Of a stretch of DNA of 64,000 nt, positions 20,405 to 33,500 are shown piece after piece. A program made the translations under genes and the position numbers. The number at the start of each line of letters is the position of its first letter. Position 1 is the first letter of the stretch. Below the pieces are notes generated by a model. That model worked only from the letters and a program-made list of their open reading frames with translations, searched no databases and was not told the DNA's origin. Origin of the DNA: Diabrotica undecimpunctata (lineage: Eukaryota; Arthropoda; Insecta; Coleoptera; Chrysomelidae); contig NC_092813.1 of NCBI RefSeq assembly GCF_040954645.1, positions 14,672,136-14,736,135 on the forward strand. Reading direction: 5' to 3'.

Positions 20405-23375
20405 AATTTTAATGCTATTAAACAATATGATAAATTACCCAAGATAATAATTCCAGAAATTAATGCTACATTTTTAATAGATACAGGATCAGAACAAAGT
20501 TTTTTTAGACCTGACCTCGCAAGAGAACTTTTTTCGAAATATATAATTCCTGAGCAATTTGCTGTGCATACTGCACACGCTACTTCAATTCATAATGAAA
20601 CTATGACCATTCCAATATTCCCTAGTTTTAAAAATCCAAATTGTCATAAATTTTATCTTTTCGATTTCTCTCCTAATTTTGACGGTTTGCTAGCATGCAA
20701 CTTTTTATCGCAAATCAATGATTGTGATAAAATTAATGATTGATGATGAATTATTGATTTTAAAAATTCAAAACTAAAGACCCCAACCATTTCTCTTCCA
20801 ATATTTTTAACATCACAAGATCCAACTAAACAAAAATATTTTAAACCTTTATAGTAAAATAATAATACCACCAAGCACTGCTCAAAAGGTTAAAGTCCCA
20901 GTTAACAGCAGATCTGGTACAGCGATACTAAATTATACAAAAATCGGAAATGCAGAAATTCCTTCATGTTTAATTGAGATAAATGATCACAACGCTTTTA
21001 CTATGATAAGTAACCTAGGAGAAACTCCAGCGGAAATTAAATTTACGGAATCATTTAATGTAGAATATATTCAAGAAGAAAATTTAAATAATATTCAGTC
21101 ATATCATATTGAGGAGATGGACATAGAAGAAGAAGAAATAGATTATATACAAAAAGAAAATCTCAAGAAACAGACTTAATCATTGTAACAAAGAAGAATA
21201 CGAAGCTATAAGTAAATTATGTTATGAATATAGAGATATTTTTTTATATAGACGGAACGCCCCTTAGTTTTACGAATGAAATAAAGCATAAAATAGATTT
21301 AGTTAATGATACTCCGGTTTACACAAGGAATTATAGATATCCGGAAATTTATAAAAAAGAAGTTAGTAGACAAATAAATGATATGTTAAAAAATGGAATA
21401 ATACAAGAAAGAAACTCGCCTTTTAATTCACCCATCTGGGTAATAGAGAAGAAAATGGATGCAAGTAACCAAAAGAAATATAGAATAGTTATAGATTACC
21501 GCAAACTAAATGAAAATAATATAATAGAAAATAAATTTCCATTTCCATTAATAGATAATATTCTAGATGGTCTAGGAAGAGCTCAATATTTTACTACTTT
21601 AGATTTAGCAAATGGTTTCCACCAGATAGAAATGGAACCAGCCGATGTACCAAAAACAGCATTTTCCACAGAGACAGGACATTATGAATTTTTACGTATG
21701 CCTTTGGATTGAAAAATGCCCCAGCTACTTTTCAAAAAGTTATGAATAATGTATTAAGAGGATATCAGAATGAAATATGCTATATATATTTAGATGATAT
21801 AATTGTTTTTTCCTCATCATTGCAAGAACATGTTAATAGACTGAAAGCAATTTTTGAAAGACTAAGAAAATCTAATTTTTAAAATACAGCTAGATAAATC
21901 AGAATTTTTACGAACATAAGTGGCATATTTAGGCCACGTTATAACAAATGATGGAGTACGACCAAATCCAGAAAAAATAAATGCAGTCAAAAACTTTCCT
22001 ATTCCTACCACACAAAAAGAAATAAAATCATTTTTAGGATTAGCAGGATATTACAGAAGATTTATCCAAAATTTCGCCAAAATAGCTAAACCTTTAACTA
22101 TGTGTCTAAAGAGACATGCAAAAGTTCTACACACTCCAGAATTTAAAAAATCTTTTAATCATCTTAAAGAACTTTTAATTAATGTCCCTATTTTTAAATA
22201 TGCAGATTTTTCAAAACCATTTATATTAACTACAGACACTTCAAATATAGCATTAGGTGCAATTTTGTCACAAGGAAAAGTCCCAAATGATTTACCCGTA
22301 GCATATGCCTCAAGAAGTCTTAATCAAACAGAGCAAAAATATTCTATGGTAGAAAAAGAACTTTTAGCAATTGTATGGGCTTGTAAAACATTTAGACCTT
22401 ATTTATACGGCAGATCTTCTGAAATTTTGTGCGACCATAGACCCCTAATATGGTTATTTAATTTAAAGGAACCCAACTCCAAATTATTACGATGGAGATT
22501 AAAATTAGAAGAATTTAACTATACTATAAAATATAAACCCGATAAAACGAATATTGCCGATTCTTTAAGTTGAATAAATATTAATGCAATTGAAACAGAA
22601 TCAAATATAAATATTTGACAATTTTTAGCTGAATTTAACCCAGACATAGTTGATGAAAATGTAATAAATGAAACTTTGCAAATTCTCGATAACAATGAGG
22701 TTACAGAAAACCCACAAGTAAATAAAATTATGTCAACAGGAAATAAGAACAATGAAAACGCTGAGATGGATAACTCAGACACAGATACAGCCCATAGTGC
22801 TGAATCTTCAAATGAAAATAGATTCTCAATGCTGGATGAAATAATAAACAATAAAGCCTATCAACTTATCGTTAAGAGGGCGCCTTTTGCAAATTATTTA
22901 AAATGCGAATGCGAGAATTTTGAAGGACATAAAATAATAAGAGCTACTATTCCAGCTGACGAAGAAAGTGTGACACAATTCCTAAAAGAAAATGCGTGCA
23001 AAAATACTTTATACATTTATTTCTTATCTCAAGAATTATGACCACTATTTCAGAATGTGTGGCGTAAATATTTTACAAAATTAAAATTGATTGAATGTAC
23101 AAAATTAGTTAACAATGTTTTACCACAAGAAAGAAATCAACTAATAAAATATATGCACGACGGCAAAATAAATCGTCGAGGAATATCAGAGACTCTTAGA
23201 GCTTTAAAAATAAATTACTACTGGAAATCAATGAAGAAGGATATAGAAAAATATAATAAACGAATGTGAAATATGCCAAAGATCAAAATATAATAGAAAT
23301 CCACATAATGAACCTTTAATATTAACCCACACACCCTCCAAGCCTTTTGAGATAATACATATAGATACTTATAAA
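20405..23375 (+). pseudogene. Gypsy-1 pol, protease to integrase N-terminus (broken)
   Basis: Protease shows FLIDTGSEQSFF near 20470. RT runs from about 21230, with YRIVIDYRKLN, FTTLDLANGFHQIEM and the catalytic YLDD at 21787-21798. RNase H has [14 protein letters not shown] near 22240 and [10 protein letters not shown] near 22430. The integrase zinc-binding region is near 23155-23275. Stops or frameshifts occur at about 20740, 21710, 21880, 22570, 23040 and 23267, so no functional Pol is made. The coding sequence stops at the hAT insertion (target duplication CTTATAAA at 23368-23375) and resumes at 26165. It is closely related to gypsy-2 Pol in motif spelling. Confidence 0.88.
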
Positions 23376-23742
23376 TAGACTTAGGCAAATATGCAATTGC
23401 ATATTTTTATAAAAGTGAGCATAAAGTGCATATAATTTGAAAATTTGGTGTTAACTATATATTTTTATATTCAAACTTACAGATAGCATAAAAATGCAAA
23501 TATTTAATTTTGTTTTATAATCACTTGGTATTCAAATTCTTGATATAGTAACTAATAAAAGACAGCGGCTTATAGTTTTGTCACGTTTTGTCCTGGAATT
23601 AAGGGTTTGTGTTTGCCAGTTTATGTCTCTAGGTAAAAATTTTTATTTTGACGGTCAGTTTCACTTGGTTTCACTTTTGTTGTAAAATTGGAGACGTAAA
23701 CAATGTGTATTTTTAATTGTAAATAATTATTGAGCTTTGAAA

Positions 23743-25945
23743 ATGCCGAAAATAAGCAATGTTTCAACTTGGATAAAACCTTACAAAGAGCTATCTATGG
23801 ATATGGATAAAGTTTATTGCTCATGTTGTGGCAAAACTGTAAGTACATACGTATTATTTTTTATTTTATTTTAAAAATTTACACGGTGGTACAAACAAAG
23901 ATTTTAAAACTGGAGATTATGTTTAAGAAAAGTACCGACACAACGCTAGTTCGCAATAAATCGATGTATTTTTTCTTTTTTCAAGCATTTTTTAAACTCC
24001 TTGCGATAAAAAATAGGATACCTATTTAAAATTCAAATCATTCAATAGTCTACTGAAAGGTCGCTAACATTTTTTTTTTTCTAACAATAGCATAGTTTGC
24101 TTTAATTTTGCTAAAAACAAAAACATATTGTACCGTTTTTAAATAAAACGAGCGGTTCGAATTTATATAAATATATTTATTTATAAGTTTACAGTTCGGT
24201 AATATCTTAACAACTAAAACTAACTCATAACATCGTTACATATATATACCAAAAGTATTATTCTAGAATAATCCAAAGTAGGCCCACCTCTAATTCGCCT
24301 ACGTGACCGGTTGTTCTCTCTCGCACTCGATACATCGCGAAAGTTCTCGAAGCGTTTTCGAGATGCAACCGTTACCTGGACCATGCCGAAAGCATGTTCG
24401 TAACAATATATATTGTTACGCCAAGAGCCTCTTGTAAATATTTGGGGGTTCTTCTTTCTTGTACATACATTTCTTGATATTTTCCAGATTACTACACCGA
24501 TTTTTATTTGATTTCATTTAAATATTTTAATTGTTATGCAAAAACGGTTCATTTTTAGTTTATTTCTACAATCTTAGATTTTAAAAATGGGTACAACTAT
24601 AGAATATTTATATTCTTTTTTAGATTTTATCTGAAAAAAAAAATTCAAATAGATCAGCATGTCAGAACCGCGAAACATTTAACTAAAAAAGTAAAAACCA
24701 CATCCGGTGAAAAATATCAACCTTCAGTGTCCAAGTGCTTTCAGTCAAGTTCCAAAAAACAAACCAAACAAGAAATTTTTAACAAAGACTTGTGTCGTGT
24801 ATTAGTATCTTCTAATATACCGCTTTCAAAATTATCTAATGAAAACTTTAGTTCTTTTTTAAAAAAATTATTGCAAACGAAACATTCCCAGTGAACGAAC
24901 TCTAAAGAGAAATAATGTTAAGTTGTTATACTCCTCAGTTATCCACAACATAAAAGCCGAAATAGGTAATAATTACTTTTACATATGTGTGGACGAGACC
25001 ACTGACTCGTCAGGAAGATACATTGTGCACTTTTTGATTAGTGTACTTAGCGATGAAACCTTTCCAAAATCGTATTTAATTTCCTCTAAGCAAGTGGAAA
25101 AAACCAACGCTTTAACAATATCACGGTTTCTACAAGAAGCATTAGCAAACTTTTTTCTTCCTGCTGCTGTGCCTAATGATAAATTATTCCTTATTTTATC
25201 TGATGCCGCACCATATGTGGTGAAAGCAGGACAAAATTTAAAAATATTTTATCCAAACTTAATACATGTCACTTGTTTAGCGCATGGAATAAACAGAGTT
25301 GCGGAGGAAGTAAGAAAATAATTTCCACTAGTTAACAGTTTAATAGCGAGCGTCAAAAAGGTATTCCTGAAATCACCTGTAAGAATACAATGTTACAGAG
25401 ATATGCTTCCTGCTGTTCCACTGCCACCGCAACCCATTTTAACACGTTGAGGAATATGGTTGGAAGCAAGCTAATTTCTATGCTGATCATTTTGTTGATT
25501 AAAAAACAAAAATTTACCATTTTACGGATGATAGTTGCCAATTTTTATTAGAATCTAAGCAAGCCTTTCAAAATAACATTATCTAACAGCAACTGTCATT
25601 CATAAAATCAAATTATAGTTTTGTCCAGAAAACTATAACTCAATTAGAATCCTCAAAATTATAATTGTTAGAGAAAGTTTTCAAAAATTTAAAGTAACCA
25701 TGAAAAAACATAGTGGTTACCAGGTTCTTTCTGAAGTAGTTCAAGTACTAGCTGGGACATTTTCCGAACCACTTAATTTAGAACCATCTATTAGAGTAAA
25801 TTTGAAAAATGCCCCAGTTACATCAGTTGATGTCGAAAGAAGTTTTTCTATTTACAAATATATGTATTCAGATAGAAGCTATAAGTTTTTATTAGAAAAT
25901 TTTGAACATCATTTAATAATCTATTGTTACCACAATTCAAAATAA
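23743..25945 (+). pseudogene. hAT transposase, zinc finger to C-terminal domain (broken)
   Basis: A first exon (23743-23838) encodes MPKISNVSTWIKPYKE and CSCCGKT and ends at a GTAAGT donor. An acceptor TTTTTTTAG ends at 24623. The second exon supplies QIDQHVRTAKHLTKK, completing a C-x2-C...H-x5-H finger like that of CGGBP1-related hAT proteins. The frame after the A-run at 24633-24644 is shifted by one. Further on, CVDETTDSSGRY (catalytic region) and LIHVTCLAHGINRVAEEVR are recognisable in 24923-25321. PVTSVDVERSFSIYK and FEHHLII (the hAT dimerisation region) lie in 25790-25930. Stops and frameshifts around 24900, 25320 and 25440-25700 inactivate it. Confidence 0.85.
24129..24405. repeat. Solo LTR in the hAT transposase intron
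   Basis: A 277-bp unit runs from TGTACC to GTAACA, flanked by ATAT on both sides (24125-24128, 24406-24409). It has no coding capacity, contains AATAAA-like and TATATATA tracts, and is unlike the rest of the intron. These are the marks of an LTR left after recombination. Orientation is uncertain; the minus strand begins TGTTACG. The low-complexity target duplication weakens the boundary call. Confidence 0.6.
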
Positions 25946-26164
25946 TATTTATATGTTAAAATAATTGTATATGTTATGTATTTATAATATTTAAGTATTT
26001 TGTAAATAAAAAAATATTGTAAATATTTTTTATTACATGCATATTTTCTAGATAAATATGCATATTTTGCATAAAACACTGCATATTTTTGCATAAAATA
26101 CTGCATATTTATGCGCATATTTCATACTTTTTTATTTGCATATTTGCCTAAGTCTACTTATAAA

Positions 26165-26978
26165 GTTGGCAATCAAAGATTTTTAACAATTATAGCTAAA
26201 ATTTTAATATATGGCCAAGCGTAACCATATTTTGGCACAGCGATAACAGCGTGTCAACAATTAGTACATTTCTTTTCATTTTTCGGAATACCTAAACAAA
26301 TTGTTGCAGACAGTGGCGGAGAATTCAAAAATGACGTTGTAGATGAATTACTAAAAACTCATCAAATAAAAATACATTTTACTACTCCATATCATCACGA
26401 ATCTAACTCCCCGGTAGAAATATTCCATTCTACCTTAACTAAGCACTTAAGATTACTAAAAGAAAAAGATAAAGATGCAGATAATATTTCTATTATGCCT
26501 TATTGCCTATAATAGTACTATACACACAGCAACTGGCCCTACACCTTTCGAATTAGTATCGGGACATACAGACAGTAAAGATCCCATGAGACTTATTCTA
26601 GCTCAAGCATATACTCAATATGTTAATGCACATCAAAATAATACTCAAGCTCTATATACAAGTATACGAGAAGAAAATCAAAAACTTAAAGAGAATATAA
26701 TTGGAAAAAGAAATAAAGATAGAAACTCAAAAGATCCACTTTTAGGATCACAAGTTTATAGAAAAACAGAAACTCGCGGAGGAAAATTAAGTAGAAAATA
26801 TACTGGACCTTATATACTTACACAAATATTAGAAAATGGGAAAATAGAAATTGAATATCCCAAGAATAAAAAGAAAATAATAGTCCACATAAGCGAAACT
26901 AAAATAATGCCTAATATTTCAGATTTATCGTCGAAATCTTCGGAGCAGTCAACTTTATCAACGCAAGAGACAACTTAG
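26165..26978 (+). pseudogene. Gypsy-1 integrase C-terminal half
   Basis: After the hAT insertion the integrase continues with the second catalytic aspartate in PKQIVADSGGEF and the glutamate in SNSPVEIFHST, in a different frame. The open frame 26475-26978 follows, with HTATGPTPFELV and a GPY/F-type C-terminal motif, KYTGPYILTQIL. One or more frame changes separate the pieces. In an intact element this part binds and joins viral DNA ends. Confidence 0.85.
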
Positions 26979-28620
26979 TCAAGTTTGAAGATGTAACTAC
27001 ATATCCAGGACTCCTACCTTTTAGATTAGGTACCACCAAAATAATTTCTACACACTGGACATTTATACAAATTTACAATTTAACTTCTGTCATACAAGAA
27101 TTTTATTTATTGAAAAATGAAGCTCAAAGACTACATACAAGTTTCAAAAATCAAACAAGTTATTATCCAGAATTAGAAAACTCATTTATCCCTTTAATTA
27201 CGTTACAAAATAAAATAGAAGAACAGATATATCAAATTAATCCACCTTTGTATAAGGAAGAAAAGAGAATAAAAAGAGGACTTCTAAATCCTCTAGGAAC
27301 AATAATAAAATGTATTACAGGAAATATGGACCAAGAAGAAGCACAAAGAATAGAAAACGAAATAAAACAATTAAAAGATAATCAAAGTAACTTAAAACTA
27401 AATTCCCTAAGACAAATATCTTTATTGCAAGATTCTATAAATACTTTTAATAATGCTATAAATAATATTTCACATAATCAATTGATTTTGAAATCAAAAA
27501 TTGAAGCTATAGAGAATAAATTAGCTTTATTAGAAAAAATTATGAATACACATATTCAATCATTTATTGTGATAAATCAAATTACTTTACTTTATCAAAC
27601 AATTTATGATATTTTTAAAAAAGTAGAAACTGCAATCTCATTTGCCAAAATAAATACCTTGCACAATTCTATAGTAAATCCAATTGAACTTTTAAATGAA
27701 ATAAAGAAAGCAAAATCTCAGACAAAGTCAAAATTAATGCCTTTTGATTCTACACTAGGAAAAATAATTCAGTATGAGAAAATAATAAATATTAAGAGCT
27801 ATTCAATAAATTCTATAATTACATTTGTATTAGAGATTCCATTAGTTAAATTGGAAATATATGATTATTACCAACTATTCCCGATTCCTATTCTCATGAA
27901 TAACTCAAATTATCTTATTCATTTACCTTACAAACCTTTCCTTACACGTAATGAATTTAGCTATATCTACATGGAAGATATATGCACAGAAATAGACTCA
28001 GAAGAGTACATATGTAAAGGAAGTAATAAACTAACGATAACTATAACCAAAGAAGCCCCTTGTGCAGTCCAATTAATAAATTTCAAGAAAAAGGCATTGT
28101 CATGTGAAAATTTGAAGTAAAAATAAAGAAGATAGAATCTACAAGAATCAGCGACGGAAAATAGATAGTTACAGTTCCAGAAGAAGAATTAGCAATTATC
28201 GAGTGCCCAAACTCAAAAGAAAATTTACCAATACATGGAAGCTACGTTTTAGAATCAGTTCCTGAATGTACCGTGTAAATCAAGAATGAAGTCTTCCAAA
28301 CAGAAAAAATTAGTGTCACTTTGCTCATATAAATCTTCCAAAAGTTATTCCTTCTATTAATATTTTTCAAAATTAAAGTTCAAATTTTTCACCAATAAAT
28401 CTTAATATAACTAACCTTAGAAAGACTAAAGATATTTTAGAAAAGTTAGAAACACAAAAATATAATTTAAAAGATAATAATTCAATTTATTTTAAACAAA
28501 CAAGTTTTTGGAAAATCTGTATATATATAATAATTTTCATTTTAATTTTATATTATGTAATTAAATATTGTAAAACTGTGCGTCAAAGAAAACAAGAAGA
28601 AAGAAGAAAAGAAGAAACCT
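26942..28620 (+). pseudogene. Gypsy-1 errantivirus envelope (broken)
   Basis: An open stretch to 28120 encodes an insect errantivirus F-type envelope. There is a basic cleavage site in EKRIKRGLLNP near 27260-27290. A hydrophobic glycine-containing stretch, GTIIKCITGN, follows and then a long heptad region. The homologous layout is intact in gypsy-2. After 28120 stops and frame changes accumulate, but a transmembrane-like stretch (about 28510-28560) and a basic cytoplasmic tail can be recognised. The protein cannot be made as it stands. Confidence 0.82.
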
Positions 28621-28668
28621 AAGGATTTATTGTGTAAAGAAGCACACCCCAAGGATATGCTTCTTTCT

Positions 28669-28679
28669 AAGGGAGGAGG
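28669..28679 (+). other. Gypsy-1 polypurine tract
   Basis: AAGGGAGGAGG abuts the 3' LTR and is the expected primer for plus-strand synthesis. Confidence 0.85.
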
Positions 28680-28862
28680 AGTTACGTCCCTGGATTATCC
28701 AATGTGTGACGACATATAGAAAGACTATATATACCAGTGTTTAATTAGATCAAGAGCTTTTTGTTTTGTAGTTGTTACCATACCTGTACGTTCTCAATAA
28801 ATAAATTTTGTTACGAAAATTAATTTTTTAAAAAACCGTTTTCGGCTTTGAACTTCGTAACT
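28680..28862 (+). repeat. Gypsy-1 3' LTR
   Basis: 183 bp, same length as the 5' copy, followed by the CGAG target duplication at 28863-28866. Confidence 0.93.
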
Positions 28863-29159
28863 CGAGGTGTCGAACGAATAACATCGTTCTATATTTTGCC
28901 GTGCTTAGTAAAACATAGTGCAAAAACAGTGAACATAAAAGTGTACCTTCAACTACAAATAAATGTATGTATAATTTACTCATTACTAGTTGAGGTTTGT
29001 TTTTTGTTTCAACTGATTAAAATCACAAAAGAAAAATTTAAACAGGATTGCCTTAGAACCGGCAATCTATTTTTATTTTAAAATGAATAAAAGAAACTTT
29101 ACCATAACACATAGAAGCTAAATTATAATTTCAATAAAAACGCAATTGCTTTTGACTAC

Positions 29160-30518
29160 ATGAGCAGTGGCGTACCAAATACCAAAACAGTAAATATGTC
29201 TCAAACACAAAACCAAGTTTTATCCTATGTATCAGTAGCGAAAACAATTCCACAGCCAACTTTCCCAAGCAAACATCAAGCCATTGTGATGCATGCCGAA
29301 GAAAATCTGAAATTGTACGATTACGTTAAAGCTATAGGTGATATAATAGGCCCTAAACAAGTCTCCTTTGCATCTAGGATATCAAACAATCGCATTTGTA
29401 TCTATCTTTCTAACACTAATCTTGTTGACCAGCTCATAGATTCATATCCCATAATACAGATAGAAGATGTTTCTTTAAATATCCGAAGACTTATTTCCTC
29501 TGCTAAAAGAATAATTATATCTAATGTATCTCCGTTCTTACCACATGATATAGTTGAAAATAGCATTAAAAATCTTGGACTTCGTATCGCATCTCCTATA
29601 TCCTATTTAAGAGCAGGCATTCCTGGGGACGAATATTCACATGTATTAAGTTTCAGACGCCAAGTTTACGTATACCCTCCCTCCGAAGATTTTGAATTAC
29701 AAACATCAGTACTTATTTCCTTTGAAGGGAATGAACACAGAATCTTCCTTCCTACAGATAAAATACATTGTTTTATCTGTAAACAAACAGGACATATAGC
29801 CTCCAACTGTCCAAATCCTCCAACAGACAATACAATCCCAACCGAATATATACCAACAAGCCCCAACTCATCCGTAAAAATTTCATCTCCCTCTACACAT
29901 AATGCCAAAGAGCCACAAGTCGAAAATAAAGACTCCAACACTGAAACTACACAATCAGACCAAATTGCCATAACACAAATATCTCAAAAACAAGGACACT
30001 CTGAAATAGAAACTCCTAGTGAACTAACAAGCCCTGAAATTCCTGAGAAAGAAGCTCAACCATTGTTAGATATGCCTCCCCCTCTATCAGCTTCCCCCAA
30101 AAAAGGTCTCAAAGCTAAGAAAAAAAAGCACAAACCTGATACTTCAACAGAATTAGTATTAACCGAAACCACCAAGAGAACAATCCAAGAAGCATACAAA
30201 AAGAACCCACAAACCTTTAAAATATCCATAGACAATTTCTTTTTCTTCCTTGAAAATAGTTTTGGACATTCTTATCCTTATTCGGAAGCGAAAAAGCTCA
30301 CGGATAATGTAAAAAGTCTACTTTTAAACCTGCATACTATATATCCAAATCTTTCAGATAGATCCTTAAAAAACCGATTTACCCGTCTAAGTAAAAAGAT
30401 CAAAAAACAACTACAACTAGAATCCTCTGAAGCCACAAGTTTATCAGACTCAATTTCATCAAGCGAACTAACTGACGATGAGTGCCTTTCCGATCGATCC
30501 CAAAGGTCGCAGCACTAA
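29160..30518 (+). CDS. LINE-D ORF1 protein
   Basis: This is an intact 452-residue frame. An N-terminal region (about 35-200) is followed by one CCHC zinc knuckle, CFICKQTGHIASNC, near residues 203-216. Next comes a low-complexity Pro/Ser/Thr-rich linker and a lysine-rich segment (KKGLKAKKKKHK). The last 110 residues are charged and partly helical. ORF1 proteins of I-type LINEs bind RNA and form the ribonucleoprotein particle. It overlaps the ORF2 frame start by 41 bases. Although ORF2 is dead, ORF1 has stayed open. A diverged relative lies at 1390-2345. Confidence 0.8.
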   Translation: MSSGVPNTKTVNMSQTQNQVLSYVSVAKTIPQPTFPSKHQAIVMHAEENLKLYDYVKAIGDIIGPKQVSFASRISNNRICIYLSNTNLVDQLIDSYPIIQIEDVSLNIRRLISSAKRIIISNVSPFLPHDIVENSIKNLGLRIASPISYLRAGIPGDEYSHVLSFRRQVYVYPPSEDFELQTSVLISFEGNEHRIFLPTDKIHCFICKQTGHIASNCPNPPTDNTIPTEYIPTSPNSSVKISSPSTHNAKEPQVENKDSNTETTQSDQIAITQISQKQGHSEIETPSELTSPEIPEKEAQPLLDMPPPLSASPKKGLKAKKKKHKPDTSTELVLTETTKRTIQEAYKKNPQTFKISIDNFFFFLENSFGHSYPYSEAKKLTDNVKSLLLNLHTIYPNLSDRSLKNRFTRLSKKIKKQLQLESSEATSLSDSISSSELTDDECLSDRSQRSQH

Positions 30519-33500
30519 AAAATCCCGCCTTCTAATATTCTTCTCATTCAATTTAATCCAGTGGAATTGTGATGGGTTTTACCTCCAGCTGGAAAATCTC
30601 CAACTGCTTGTTGCTGATACTTCACCCGATTTCATTTGTTTGCAAGAAACCAATTTCTCTAAAAACCATAATCCATACCTTAAAAATTACGTTGGCTACC
30701 ACTTTATACGAACATCACACGCACGAGCTATTGGTGGTAGCTCAATATTTATTTCTACAGATATATTCCACCAAGAATTCCACTTAACAAGAACTCTAGA
30801 AGCCGTTGCCGTTACTGCCTGGTGTCCAAATAAAATCGTAATTTGCAACTTATATATTCCTCCCTATTACACCCTAACAGCTCTCGAAATTACAAACCTA
30901 ACTAACCAACTTCCGGAACCATTTATCTTAGTTGGAGATTTTAATGCACATAGCACTATCTAGGGCTCCAGTAATACTTTCGGTAGAGGCAAAATGATTG
31001 AAAATATCATAATCAATTCCAACCTTAATTTTCCAACACTGGAAGCAGCACATACTTTCATATTCAAACAGGTACCCTCTCTTCCATTGATTTAAGCCTA
31101 TGTAATCCAGAATTATCTACTCATCTTACATGGAAAACACTGGAAAGTTTCTATGGCAGTAACCATTTTTCCATTTTAATTTCTAACAATGATAACTCAC
31201 AAACTCACAAAGACAAAGCCAAATTAAGTGGAAAATTGCTCACGCTGACTGGGATCTATTTAACTTAATTGTAAAGGAACAAACAAATGAAATCTCCTTT
31301 ATGAATTCTGCTGATGAAGATCTTAATATGTTGATTAATTGTATTATAACTTCCGCTGAAAAATGCATCGGTAAATACTACTTTGATCCCTCCAAAAAAT
31401 ATGTTCCGTGGTGGAATGAATCATGTAAACTGGCTGTAAAAGATTGTAAAAAAGCATTAAACAGATATCGTAAAACTAGAAACCAAGCGAACCTAATAAA
31501 TCTTACAAAACTAACAGCTAAATCTAAGCGAATTGTTAAAGAAAGCAAACAGAACTCATGGAACAAATATATCAGTAGCATAACTTCCGACACACCTTCT
31601 AGTCAAATATGGACTAAAATAAAACAGATGAAAGGTAGATATACAACATACAAAATTCCAGCCATTATAGAAAATAACAATGTCATAACTGATGACCAGC
31701 AGATTGTAAACACACTTGCCAAATACTATTTAAATAAATCTAAACTTGATAACAACTGTACTGGACCAATAAACATAACAAATAAATGTGTTGTACATGA
31801 GAATCCAAATTCCAATGATCATCCTGTCAATCTCTCACTAACAATCGACGAATTAGTCGAAGCTGTTAACTCCCTAAAGAACAGTGCTGCAGGGCCGGAT
31901 GACATTTCATCGATATTCCTAAAACATCTACATGAAGATACCCTAATAAAGATACTTGAATTCTACAACAACATATGGCTAGGTAGCCAATTTCCAACAC
32001 TTTGGCGACAAGCTATAACAATTCCACTCAAGAAAAATGATACTTCTGCCAATACAACTATATCATTTAGACCCATCTCATTAAGTGTACACTTTGCAAA
32101 CTCCTGAAAAAAATGGTCAACAAACGCTTACTTTGGTATCTTGAAAAACATAATATTATCAATACCGCTCAATAAGGATTTCGTCCAAATCGTTGCACAA
32201 TGGATAATCTTATCACTCTTCAATCCGATACCATAGAAGCATTCTCTAATAGAAACGACGTTATAACTGTCTCACTCGATATAGAAAGTGCTTTTGACAC
32301 AGCATCAAGGCCGGCAATTCTAGAAAAACTTAAAACCTCAAGGATCAGTCCTCAGCACAACGTTATTTTTACTGCTTCTTAACGACTTTAGTTACTTAGT
32401 ACAACCCCCTGTCAAACATAATATCTATGCGGATGATCTAGTTATTTGCTGCTCGGGTAAAGTAACAAGCTCCACTAGCACTCTTTTGCAAAATACTATT
32501 GATAACATTTCTCACTGGTCTAACAAAATTGGTTTCAGCTTCTCGCATCCAAAGTCTAAAGTAATTAACTTTAGCAAAAAATATAAACAAACTCTTCCAC
32601 TCATAAAATTAAAAGAGCATTTACTACAAGTTGTTGAAAATCACAAATTTTTAGGGGTACCAAAACCATTATCCAATCGACAATGGGGAGCCGAAGAAGA
32701 AGTCCTATTAAGTTTATACAGAGCCCTAATAAGATCTAAGACTATGGATCGATATTATATATGTCTGCCCCTAAAACTTATTTAAAATCACTAGATACAA
32801 TTCAAAACACTTCATTAAGAATATGCCTTGGAGCCTTCAGATCTAGCCCTACAGAAAGCATATATGTCGGATCGTGTGAACCCCCTCTAAATATTAGAAG
32901 ACAACGTCTACCAAACTCCTATTTTGCTAAGGTCTCTGCAAACCCAAATAATATATCTTTCCAACTTATTAAAAATTTTCAATTAACAGTATAGCTACTG
33001 CCAATTCATCACTACAGTTTTTATTGCCACTCTTAGAAAATATTGACCTAAATCTTACCACCCCCATTATTCAGCCCAATACTCCACCTTGGCTAAAAAT
33101 ATTACATGACTTTAACGTAAATTTGTGCAGATATAAGAAAATGGAAACCTCTACAATACTCATGAAACAATTTTAACGATATAATTAATAGAGGCAAGTT
33201 TGATAACATAATATTCCCAGATGCATCTAGAGACGAAGAAAGTGTCGGATGTGCTATTACTTCCACAAATAACAGACTAGCAATGTATAGACTACCCAAG
33301 ACGACCAGTATATTCACAGTAGAACTCTATGCTATACTTAAAGCTCTAGAGGTTCCAATGCAGGGTACCAAAAACTTAGCAATCTGCACAGATTCATTAT
33401 CATCCATAAATTCAATTAGAAAAATCTACACATCAAATCCTTTAGTTAATGAGGTCCACGAAAGATGTACAGCATTTGCTAAATCAAACACTTCGGTTTC

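Larger units (their letters stand above)
23376..26156 (+). mobile_element. hAT transposon inserted in gypsy-1 integrase
   Basis: Perfect 21-bp terminal inverted repeats (TAGACTTAGGCAAATATGCAA at 23376-23396, its complement at 26136-26156) are flanked by an 8-bp duplication CTTATAAA (23368-23375, 26157-26164). The 8-bp duplication is diagnostic of hAT. It encodes a decayed transposase and includes a later solo LTR. Subterminal ATGCATATTT-like repeats are dense near the right end. Confidence 0.95.
18669..28862 (+). mobile_element. Gypsy-1, decayed errantivirus-like Ty3/gypsy element
   Basis: Two 183-bp LTRs (AGTTAC...GTAACT) flanked by a 4-bp target duplication CGAG (18665-18668 and 28863-28866) define the element. 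It has the errantivirus layout: a TGGCGCAGT primer-binding site overlapping the LTR end, then gag, pol and env, then a polypurine tract. Every ORF has stops or frameshifts, and a hAT transposon splits the integrase. LTRs differ at three of 183 sites by eye, which is more than the other elements here. Confidence 0.93.
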
